Source: Ophiodon elongatus (Eukaryota; Chordata; Actinopteri; Perciformes; Hexagrammidae). From it: DNA of 64,000 bases. The stretch is taken from the NCBI GenBank assembly GCA_016806645.1, contig JACSYO010000471.1, forward strand, positions 2,730,501 through 2,794,500. Direction: 5' to 3'. The notes under the pieces are model-generated. The model worked only from the letters and a program-made list of their open reading frames with translations, had not been told where the DNA came from and ran no database searches. Made by a program: the position numbers and the translations under genes. Shown piece after piece: positions 46,663 to 59,383 of the stretch (positions within the stretch are counted from its first letter, which is position 1; each line of letters begins with the position of its first letter).

Positions 46663-49600
46663 CTGAGAGACACAGGGTGTTTGGAGAGCTTGAGTCTGCT
46701 GAGGGCATCAAAGCCTCTTTCCAGGATCCTTAAAAGACCCTTCTAAATGTCTAGATAAGAAATTATTATTTCAACATGCTAGTTTTTATATCTTTGCTTA
46801 ATTTATATACTCTTATACAAAATGTTAACAATTGTATCGTCAGTTATATTTGTCCATATTAAGGTTACTTTCTATTATCTTACATTCTCACACAAAAGAC
46901 TGCATTCATATTTGTTTTAGGAAAGGTAATTTCTCGCAACCTGGATTAGTAAATAAAGTCACAAATAAAGAAATAGGTAAAATATAGAAAGGCTTTATCT
47001 TGCAGCGAACAGAATATGATTATTTTTTCCCCCCAGAGAAACGGATGATTATGTCTGTGGCTTGAATGTGACAGTAATATGTAAGAGGCACAAACTGGGT
47101 CGAGATTTTGCCTGTTTTCAATTCTGTTACAGGAACAAAGAAGTACAACAAGCGGAAGTATCACACCCTATTAACAGAATATTGAACTTGTTTTAAATAA
47201 CTGAAAAACACAAGGGAAGGTTTGGTCCTGTGGTTGTGTTGAGGCGGTCAGACTGTACCGGTGTACTCAGGGAAGCAGATGGTCAGAGGGCTGTGGGCGA
47301 TCTTCTTCTCGAACAGGTCCTTCTTGTTGAGGAACAGAATGATGGACGTCTCTGTGAACCACTTGTTGTTGCAGATGGAGTCAAACAGCTTCATGCTCTC
47401 ATGCATCCGGTTCTGGGTGGGAGGGTGCAAATGTGGAGATAAAGAGATTATTAGGGAGCACAACTGGGTCACATAAAGGAAATGAGTTCACTGAAACCCA
47501 ACCTCTCCTCACCATTTGTGAACATCCTGAGAATAGACTACTGCACAGCCCATGCAAGGCTGCAAAGTTTCTTTTCATTTTTTTAATTGAAGGAGTGTAA
47601 GCTTAACTCACCATCTCCTCGTCTTCAGCCAGGACCAGGTCGTAAGCGCTCATGGCTACGCAGAAGATGATAGCTGTGACTCCCTCGAAGCAGTGGATCC
47701 ACTTCTTCCTTTCTGAACGCTGGCCTCCAACATCAAACATCCTATACACACACACACACACACACACACACGTAAATAGGAGAGCGGATGGGACTGAGCA
47801 CAGGGGAATCAACACTTTTTCATGCTGACAAGTTTCAAGATCTCCCTCTAGAAACGAGTGCGCTCTCTCGGTCTATACAGTGAATACTTTTCTGTGTCCT
47901 CGTTTCCTCAGGGCAGGGTGTTCTGCTGCACAGGCTGTGTCATTTTTTCTGGCATTTGTTGGCATTTTAGTTCAGTGCAGTTGCTGTGGTAACAGGCGGC
48001 CTTAAGGCAGGTTGAGGCACGGCAGCGGCAGGTTTTTCACTAAGCTCCTATATGACTTATTCATGAAGATGGAGAGTACCTAGATGGATGAGGGAGAATG
48101 CTCATCTGGACGGTGCCACACTGAGGATTTTCTCCATCCTACATTGAGAGGAAGCTTTTCAACTGGCAGCTGAAGGTAAAGTGTTATCAGTTGTAGCATC
48201 GCAGAGAGACACATTTATTCTTCCTGCTAAGCAGTTTTCACTGAATTTGGTTCATTATGGACAAACTTTAACTCCCCCGGACGGCCAGCTTTACGCTGAG
48301 TAAGCAGAGCTCATTGTAACAGTGACACACTTAAGACTGTTTACCTCAACAGTGCGCTCGGCTCCAGCAATGCTTACGTCGGCTAGATATATCACGGCAG
48401 CGCAGCAGTGAAGAGGTGCTTGAGGTAAACATATGCTAGTTGGATTTGGTCCAACTTTCTTCCAAAGAGAAATAAAATAAATCAAGACTGAGATATGAGA
48501 CTGAAATATTACACACAGACACACAGCAGCCACAGAAGCACACACACCTTTAAATGTCCACTGCCTTGTTAAAGCAGCAGTAGTGACTAATGTCTCCATC
48601 AGATATAAGGTACAATGGGTTTGTGTGTCATTTTATTTTGTTATCTCAATGGGGAATATATGTATTGTCAGAACACATAAACACAATGATGAAACATTTA
48701 CATTGTAAAAAAAAAAAAAAGAAAAACTTCTGAGAAGAATGTCTGAAAACCGTCATTCCAAGTAACAAACTGAAAGGGTAATTATAAGTTCGTAATCGTG
48801 CTGTGATAACCACTTCGTTACAAAAATATCACGCGTGTTTATTGTTTATGTGGGATAGCAAAAAGGAAATTCCGTTTATGTGTTTTCGCTCATATTTATG
48901 TGTTTGTACTTCAATGAAGGTTTTTCTTTCTTCTTCTCAGCTTAAACAATATGTATGGAGTCCTTATTGTAACAGTATTGAAGGGGCCAAGGTGTTTGGG
49001 TTAAAGACATCTTAAGCTTAGCTGCTGAAATGAGACAGCAACTTCACAAAAGCGGAAAACAAAATGTTTTCCTTTCTTGGAACTTTATTGACTTTCCAAA
49101 AATAGCATTGTGCGCTGGCAAACACACAGAACACTCTTCGTAAAAACAGAAATGCATGACTCTTAAGCGCTCACACAGATGTTCCACGGTCGGCAAAATC
49201 TGTCATTGATGATCCTTATTGTCAACAGCAGTTCATATTTTCACAACGTATGCATTTTTGATTGCTTTCTCATCAACTTTTGAGTCTGTTAACATTATCT
49301 TCAATTAACGCAGTGATGCACCGAGAACGTGTTGGAGATCAAAAAGGGTTTCACCGCTTTCGTAATAACTTGTATTATTACTGCAAAATATTTCAGGCAA
49401 CCGTCAGAACTATCCAAAGAGAAATAAATGTGTTGATATACTTCAGGTGGTGAGCTTGAGCCTAATCAGATAATTGCTGTCACCTGCTGCGCCTGAGTCC
49501 TGAAGGCATCTCACCCTCTCTGATCAGTTGAGATACTACATGATGATCTTAAAAAAAAAGTATTAAATACAATATATGGCCTTTGCTGTGTGAAATAGCT

Positions 49601-50789
49601 TGTTATTTCATGGAAGAATATTAGCAGAGAAGGTTGTTGAGTAAATTAGCAGGGTATAACCTTTTGCAGGTGAAATTAAATGTTGAGCTGCACAATATAA
49701 ACTGATTTGCACCTTTAACAATTTTAACATTGATTCACAAAATGAACAGTTGAGTAAAAAAAAAAAACTGTGAAATCTTACTTGAAGTGCAGGTCCTTGA
49801 AGGTGAAATGCGTTTCCACAATGCCGGTGGTCTTCACTCGGGTCCGCAGCACATCTTGCTGTGTGGGGATGTAATCGGGCTTGCCTATCCTCTCCAGGTC
49901 ATTTAGGTAGCTGATGGGAACACGGACAAAAACAAGATATATCATATTTCTCTCACAGCTAGAAAGGGATCTCAAGGTGTCAGGGTTGTTTCGGGTTATA
50001 AGTCTCATCTGTTCTTTCACACCGACATGAGAAGGACTCAAGCATCTCATGCTGGCCCTCTAACAGCACTGTGTCGTCTCAGCACAGTCGGGTTCAAATT
50101 CACAGTCATATTTCATGAGCTGATGAGCAGTCACAGAACAACACAAGGCTGCGGCTTTACCTCTGCTCACTCCATACTGATACACACAGCCACCCTGTTT
50201 CACCTCACTTATACACATTTAAGGAGTCATGAATCATTATTTCGTATAATGTACATTTTGATTCATCGCAATTGTGGATAAGATAAGGAAAACATTTCTG
50301 AAACTTCGTATCTGCTGACATTCTGAATGCCTTTTAAAAAAAATGCAACAGCTTCACTCACAACTCATTCATTGGTAATTGGAGAGTCTAGTTTAATGTC
50401 CGTGAGAACCAAGCACGCTATTGCATACAGAGATTGCAAAGACGTACATCACATACTGCACTGTCCCAGCCATGGGAAAACATCAACTGCAAGTCGTGTA
50501 AGGTAAAAAAAAATAGGTAAAGCATGGTCAGGAATCACACTGGTAGCTGATCACATTTTCTGCTGATAATGTGACCTTTGTCAACAATTAGAAAATGATG
50601 TTGTATGGTCAGCAATGTAAACACAAAATCCTGCCGAGGGACACTGCGATGCTAGTCGTTTCATATGCAGTGACTTTTGTTTAAGTCGTCTGATAAACTA
50701 TGACAGCCGGTTGAATGTTAGAATATTACCATCAAACTACTATTTTTTTATATTTATATTTTGGTCTGTTATTAATGTATTTGGAAGAG

Positions 50790-50843
<54 letters not shown>

Positions 50844-53800
50844 TCTACACAAACATGGCCAAATAAAGCAATCTGGCTTTTCAGGGCAGCGTGCCTAAAA
50901 CCTGATAAAAGCACTAAATACAAGACCCCAATCAACTTTGACACATATAGTGTTACCATGGGAGACACACAATAAGTATTTTATGTAATTCTTTCAGCAC
51001 AATATTCAACTGCATAAAAAAATAATGGGTTGTATAATAACGTGTTGATGCTGAATGTAATCCCCTGCAAGCCGCAGCCGGGGTGTAGACATTAGAGCCT
51101 CCGCACCACTACTTCATGCCACGTGTTTGACAGTTTAATGATTATCCAGCTCCCCACGGAGAGAGGTTTAGGCTGCTTTTGTAGTCCACACATCAGGGAT
51201 TGTAGCACTACTTGATTTGGCCCAGGGTGTATAAGCCTTGAAGATTAATTGAATTTGGTCAGTTTACACTCTAATAAAAAAAGGTAATCAACTGCAGTGT
51301 GACAGAGAATCATCAATGGACAATCAATAATTTCATGACGATGATTTTACTATAGATTTTAAAACCGCATCACCATGTTTATTTTTGTCACTGAGTAAAC
51401 AATTACCAGAGACCTGATTTGGAGCCATTATATAATTAATATTGCTGCAGACACGGAACAGCTACAGTGTAAGGAGAGGCCATTTCCTTTTCACACATCC
51501 AGACGTGTGAAAAGGATTTCATTCCTGAAAAAAATGGCTGATGGAGCCATTATTTTCAGAGTTCACAGTACATGTCCCTTTCTATCAAACCAGTGAGAGA
51601 GAAGAGAGAGGTCTCTGTTAATGTGAGCTGTGCAATCCCTCTCTTTCTGAATCTTTCACTTCCTTTCTCTGGCTCTCAGCAGGTGCTCAGGCATGGATTA
51701 TGGTCTAGTACCAGACTCATTAGTCCTCTCTTATAGCAACCGACTCTCCCAGCGCTCTACAAAGTCATGATGAACCATTGTACATTGTCCACTCTCTTAG
51801 CGGTATGCTCCCAGGTCCCCTCGGCTTTAAGAAGAGCAGTGAAGCAAAGATGGAGTCATGATTATAGCGGCCAACACAAACATAGAACAATATCACTCCC
51901 CCTGGAAATGAAATACAGCCATGACTGCAAAGCAATCATTTGTGAAAGACGTAACACTCCCCTGACATTTTACAGCACATTCTGGAGGTGTCATAGTATT
52001 ATCGAAGGCCTTGTGTATGAAATAGAAATCGCTGCAGTCAATTCCTGCTGCAGCTTGCAGGAAAGCTTGTTGTGAACAAAACTAAAGCTCTCTGTTTTCA
52101 CTGGATTTCCATTTCAGAGCAGCAGTGCATCCCAGCAGGTCAGAGTGATAACCACCTCTCACTTCTTAACCAGCAGCCTCTCACAATTACCTCACGCTCT
52201 CCCTGTTATTATACTGGTACATTATAACGCGTCCAAAAACCTGAGTGCTCGGAAAGGAGCGTCATTGAGGTAATTAAGAGCTGCGGAGAGAGGCTGAGGT
52301 TGCTGTGTTGTTGCAGATTAGCAATGTGATTGGTATTAAAATTGAAAGCCACTGGTTAAACCAAAAAGTAATGCCTTCACCATTAATAACTGCAGCTGCT
52401 TTTTATGAGGCCCTTCTCCACAGCCAGTGCTTTGATGCTGAGAAATGGCCTATTAACAATATGAGAAATGATCAAATAGAATCCAGCAGAGAAAACATTT
52501 GAACTACTAAAGCAGACAAGAGTAGTAGTGCTGGTAGTAATATGGTCACCCAGGTTTTCTGTGCACAATAATGGTAATTTTATCTTGAAACACAATGCTC
52601 CATATATTAGCTTTGATGTTATTAATGCACTCACTAAGCTGCTGAGTCATTGAGCTGGTACTCTCTGGCCCGTGTGAAGCAGCTCTGGACGCCACCGTCC
52701 GCCCACAGTCGTTGGATGACGTTGGACAGATCTTCTGGCAGGATGCCCTGCTCCTCTGCTGCTGCTGACAGGGCAAACAGCTGGCGGGCATCGTCCTGAC
52801 AAGAAAAGAGGCAAACCATTAGATAGACTAGGTCTCTAAAAAATGTTTTTTAACGTATATTAACCCTCATTCTTTTCTTTCATGGACAAAGCTGATAAGT
52901 TTGACATGCATAGCTATATTTAGGACTTTCACTTCATATGGCTAGTATTCCACTCATCTATTGCACGGCCCTGTAATGTTGGGCCTCCATGCAGTTTATT
53001 ACTACAAAGTGTATGATTCTGAGAGTGCAGAATTGCGGTGAAAGGAATGTTCAAAATATACCATGCATATGTGGTTCTCAATACTGAGCTTCATGGCTAA
53101 CTGTGACAGAGGTTTTTGGGAACGTAACCAGCAATAACAAGAACAAAACAACAAGTATAAAGCATAGGGCTGGTTGTTTTATGCATTAACTTGCCTGGCA
53201 AACATTAATCAGATATGGCGAGTGGTTTTCAGCAAGCTGCCTTGCCAAATTACAAGCTGTAGCTTGTTTCTGTTGCGCGTATCCAGTTAAGAACACCGAT
53301 CTCAGTCTGCTTTACTTAGAAATGGCAGATAAGAGCTACAACCATTGGAAAACATTGAATAATGGAAAGAAAGACTGCATTTTTCTTTTTATCTTGTGTA
53401 ATTTGAAGTTCCTTCAGCCTTATGCACTCCATACAAGTCATTGTAATAAACCCATCTATAAAAGGTTCAGTGGCATGGAAAAACAGACGCATCAAATGGT
53501 AGACAGTCCAATAAGATTTACATTAATAGCATTTACTTGCCTTTATTACTCAGACATCCATGATAAGTAAGCAAGGAGGCGTTCACTGAAATTCTGCAAA
53601 CAAACTGAGTTTATACTCTCTTGGAGCACGAAGGGAATCGTCCACAGCTTACATCACCTTCATCGCACCACTGTGACCCTTTGTGTTTGACACAGGACAA
53701 GGGCCAGAGAGTAGACTTCCATGTATTAGTTAACCATTGTCTGACCCTCCACTCTATCTCAGCTGTAGGTCACATTAAGTAAGCAGTACGTGTACCACGT

Positions 53801-56800
53801 GGAAGTAATCGAAATCCTGTGACAAACACAAGCAGTATTAAATGGACGTCAGAAGAACAGAATGCAGAATTCCGTGGCTTTTTTTTCCTGTACTCTTTAA
53901 TGTCTTTTGTTTGCTCCTGTCGTGTGTTGACGAGTTTAGTTTTGTAGAGTTCAAATCAACTTTCCCCAGGGGGACATAAAGTATGTAATCTAATATCTAA
54001 TCCGACACTTTCCCTCACAAACCCAAATAATAAACCTTAAGTTAACCTGAAATAGTCTTATGATACAGTCAGGAAAATGTCTGCAACTTCTGATGTGAAA
54101 GCAGTTGACAGCGGGTCATGGAAGAATTGAGACACATTTGTTAAAATTCCAATGTGACATAATGATGGCCAAAGTGAAAAACCTCCTATCTGCACTTTGT
54201 ATATTTTTTTTATTTTTTATTTTTTTTAAATTTTGTATTATGTATTGGGTATTCTTAACAAATAGCATTCTGCAAGAAAACAACAAGTTTTTTTAGTATT
54301 CTCAAAAAAGTGCATTTTTCAGATAGGAGGTTTTGCCCTTCGGCCATCGATATCCAGATAGGTGCATGCCTTATGCATTGGACCAACTACTATTTGGTTA
54401 CCAATAATTTGTAGCAATTGATATGTTTGGCAAACCATGAAAGCTGCTTGTTCCTTGTAAAAAATAAAGAGATCAGACGAACCAGTTCAGTCACACACAC
54501 AGATTTCAGAATATTGCTGAATACTGACTCTGGCTGTGAGACAAATATTGTCTTTTTAATTGAAATCTGTGAAATGTTCCAGGATACTCAAATAACTATG
54601 TAGGCCATTGCAGTGTGTGGGGGCAGAGGAGGGGGGGGGGGTGGGGAGAGGAGGAGGAGGAGGAGGAGGTGTTACTCAAATAAACTAATTCACCCAGTCC
54701 AGCAGAACTTGTCATGCAGAGCTAGCTACCTTGGCAGAGCCAATCCTGAAAATATACCAGGTGGTCAAAAAGCTCTTTCCACATAAAAAACATGTTTATC
54801 CAACTCCTCTGGAATGAAGGTCAACAGGGAGAGGGACATTTGCAGAGTATCAAACAAAAGTATCAAAGATGTACATACAGAGATTATTAGCATTAGATTC
54901 AAATGATCTGTGAGAATAGAATATATGAATCACATTTATGAGATAATGGGTCTGTATAAAAAGTAATTTTCTCCTCTCATGAGTAATGCCTGAATCTTAT
55001 TTCTGTCATCTTATCTCCCTGTGTGTAGATCATTTCTTGTTCCCTTTAACAGCTAACACACACACACATACAAGCGGGGACAGAAAATGCATGGCACTGC
55101 TGGAGTCCATCTTAAGCATCTGCTTCCCAGAGTTGATTTCCGAAGAGAGACTGAAATTCTTGAGCTGCATAATTTCTGCTGCCTCAAATCCTCAAGGCCA
55201 GATATGGGTGGTTAGAATGGAGGCAGAGTGCAGGCTTTGGTGGCGATTAGTAGAGATGATATCACTGAGCTGAGTGCCGCTATATTACCCTATACTTCAT
55301 CAGGTTCCCAGTAGGTTTTGTTACCTTCTTTAACATGGGAACAATATGGCACTTAAAGTACTGTATGGCTGTTTTTAAATGTATCTGTAATATTTTTTAA
55401 TTAGGCTAAAGTACTAATGTATGAATTCAAAAAGAGGCACGCTGCTAGTCTTTTGAGCTAGCAGCCTCACAATCTTCTTTCTACATCAACACTGCCGTCT
55501 CGCTGTATTTCAAATATCATTTCACTTCCATCTTGCTGCTGCAGAAGGTGATGACTTTCAAAAAGTTACCAGTTTCAACTTTATTGTTAGATGCTTACCA
55601 CTCTAGTAGCTTCCTCATAGTTGATCTTAAGGTTGGCCATAGCTTTGATGATGGCCATAATGGACTGGATTGTGTTGCTGTAGACAACGGCTCTGTACTG
55701 CTTGCACTCATCTTCTGAGTATCCATCCTCATGGATAATCCTGAAAACAGAGACCAGAGGAAGGGAGGGGAAGAGCAAGAGACAAAAAAAGATTAGTATG
55801 TAATTCAAGCTGAAATCAAAATGTCGCAATGAAACACAATAAGGACGATAATACTTACGATTACATACATACAATGGTGTAAAATATTGTTGACTTTTCC
55901 CCCCCAGCTTTTTCCCAAGATCTTGCAAACCATCTCATCTACTCATGAAATGTTTCCCATTATTTGTTACAATAAACCAAATTAAAAAGTGTACATTTAA
56001 TTGATATTTTATTAGATCCACCAAAAATGCCTTAGTCCTCCATGTATGAGATCACAAATAACAATACTGTTAGTTTGGGGTACTGGGTAAATTCAAATGT
56101 TTTTGTATCTCTCAGCTAGAGGACACTCAAACAAATATTGACTTGCTTTTGAAGCTGTGGAAAGAGATTGAGAGAAAGAGGCATGTGGTTGAAGAAGCAT
56201 GGGGCTGACACAGAGACTGCTGGGCAGGAAACCAAACAGAACCATCTCCCTTGGCCTGTCACGGCCCAGAGACCAGAGTCACACAGCCAGGATGCCCATT
56301 GGTTGTGTGATGAGCTGAATGGGACCTCATTAAAATGCAAGGGAGCCCACTGTGCAACACTGTGAGACGCAGCCAAGAGGACTGAAAGCCGACAGTGTTT
56401 TCCCCACATGCAAACAATGCTTCCAATAATTTCATACAATTATTTGATTGACTTGATTGTGACGCACTTTGCAAACTTTATTTCTTCAATTACATTTTTA
56501 TTTCTAAAACTGATGTTGCAGTCTCACATTAGGTTGGCACATGTGGACAAGGTGTGGCTGGACACAGAGTGTGATATTGTGCTATCTACACATGAACACC
56601 TTCAATGTAAATGTCCCTTATCTGATTGTATGTAGTCATTAAGCTGCATCTGAAGCCGGATCTGCATCATATAACTGCACACTCACAAATCATGCTGATA
56701 TTCGAACAATATTGGCAGTTTTAGAGCTGTGTGAAAGGATGAACTGTAGAACACTTCCAGTGAGTAATACTCTGGAAACCAATTATAGGAAAGCAGTATA

Positions 56801-59340
56801 ACCAGATATTTTATATAACGCAAGATGAGATGTTATGTCGATGTAAAAATCATTGTTGATAAAGATGGTCGTGGCTACATGCTGGACATGTTGGGGTCTA
56901 AACTAGGGGTTTTAAACTCATCTTTGTTCATTGGCCACATGCAGCCCAACTTGATCTCAAGTGGACTGGAACAGTAAAACCATCGAACAATAACCTACGA
57001 ATAACAACTCAAAATGTTTCCCGTTATTTTAATGCAAAGAGTACATTCTGAAAACGTTTAATGAACAATCCATTCACGAAACAGACGATGAACAGCCTGA
57101 GACGTCGGCTACAATTAAAAACAGACTGACGTTTCCTCAAACCTGCCAACAATTAATTTATCTTCTCTGTTGTCTCTGGTCTCTTGCCATGATGAGTCTG
57201 ATAGTAGTACCAAATATCATATTCCTTGAGCACTGAAAGGTACTGTGAACACACCAAGCCCGCTCGCTCACCATTTACCTCTGAAGAAAGAGGAACTGGT
57301 TCATTTTACTTGGAAAACCCGACACTCTGTGTCCACTTTTCTCCTTTTGGTTAAAGATATTTATATTATAATATATACTAGTAGCTCCTGCATGAACAGT
57401 GGACTAGCTTGACTTTGTTGTGTCACGTAGCCTGTACGTAAGCATGTGGGATTTATAATAGCCAATCAGCATAGCCTACTACTCGTATTAGAACAGCGCA
57501 ACCCCCAGTGGACAATGAGGAAGAGTAATGTATTTATAATTTTTTTTTAAATGAATGACTTCTCTGCAATTTTTATACTATTTATATTATATAAAAAGTA
57601 ATGCAGTTGGCCGGATTGGACCCTCTGGTGGGCTAGTTCTGGCCCTCGGGCCGTATGTTTGACTACCGTGTGCTAGACCAAATAACTAAGAAAAGAAGAA
57701 TTTTGCCACTCAGAGTGAATCTGATTTTACTATAACATGTTGAGTACGTTTAATATATCCTATAACTGAAAACTTGGCCATCGTAATCATATTGTATACT
57801 TTGTAAACTGCTTCCTTCTCATTTAACTGTGTTAAAAATAACTTGTGTCAACCAGGGGTACAATTTCAGTAGAATACAATAAAAGTTGATTAAATTAATA
57901 CATCCCATTATTAGTGCTGTCATATCCTGTGACGGTCACATTTTTGTAAGCATAATCATCCTTTTTGTCACAACATCTAAGACTAGTGTCAACCGTAGGG
58001 AGTTTTCTAAATTCTTCTTAACAACTTCAAAGCCAGATTAAAAGACACCCCATCATTAGCACAGCAGCTTCCTGTGACTCATAATGCATAATGCATCCTT
58101 TTTTCAGCATCATGAATAGAAAAATCCCACACATAGTATCTCTGAAATCTATTGTTTTCCATCTTACAATAAATAAATAAATAAAAATCTTTTACTCGTA
58201 CGAGTCTGAGTCTGGTCCTGAACTGTTCTATTTTCAGGTAGCCAAAATAATTCACTTGTACTCCTCTATGAGCGAAGAGATGACAGTGGTGTTGTGCTCT
58301 TTGAACTTAGGTGTCAGCTAAAAGACTCGATTGACCTTTTCACGGCAGTCATTTCCCAGATCCAGGGCCCTAGTATTGTATATGAATCATTCATGTTAAA
58401 AATGATGTGCACTTTTGTTAATGATGTATCAAAAGAAAAAGCATCAAGCGTGTATGTGTTCACTGATGAGTACAAACAGCGTTTCTGAGAGATTTATCAA
58501 ATTGCTTCAGTCAGTGTAGCAAGACTAAATATGGAGAACGTTGAGTCATCAGCTGTGGAAATGCACATTTAGCACCATCTTCTTAAGTAGGGACTTTTTC
58601 TCAGAGAGACTGATAAGAGTGAACCTTCATTTATACTTCACTACACAGTAAGAGATTAGGCTATACAGAAGATAACAAATTTGACAGCGTTTCAAGACCA
58701 GCGTCTATATTTTTCTAGTTGTTTAATCTTAAGCAACAAGCAGTGACGATCTAGTGAGGGGGTGGGGGGAGTAGTCCTATCAGGTGAAGGCCAAGTTCAT
58801 GATGAGTGTAGCGAAGCACTGAAAATCATCTTTTGAACAACCTGACTAATGTTTCCTGTTCTTAGTAAATGCGTACCAAAGCCTTGTCAGATCAGTGCAG
58901 CAACAACGGTGGGCTTTCTTTCCCAGGATAATTATGATTTGCACAATTGCAAAAACATGACTGGAGCACATTGACTTAGCTGGTACCCAGCAGGTACCAA
59001 GATGAACCCTGGTATCTGTTGTGGTCCGTGTTTAGCGTAGCAGAGTATAGCACACGTGTCAGAAGACATCTGTATTCTACCCAGTGACTGGAGTCCCCAA
59101 TCGATTTGGTTAATCACTTAACCGCTTCTCTCCTCCATGAGGCTGGTGGTAAACGTTCATGGTGCAATGCCTGTTAATGGCCTATTTCAAGCCTGTTGGC
59201 TCTGAGCCGAGCAGTGCCAAGCTAACTGGGCCAAACTCTATTCATTACTCATCATATCAGTGAGCTAAAAGGTTGCATTTATCAGAGGGGGACCTCCCTG
59301 TATACAATATCAGCTGCAGTACAGAGGAGGCCTGTGTGTG

Positions 59341-59383
<43 letters not shown>

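Noticed and set aside
46466..46666. Plus-strand open frame antisense to gnai2 exon 8
   Set aside because: Valine/leucine-rich shadow of the conserved exon on the opposite strand. The same holds for 47230-47476.
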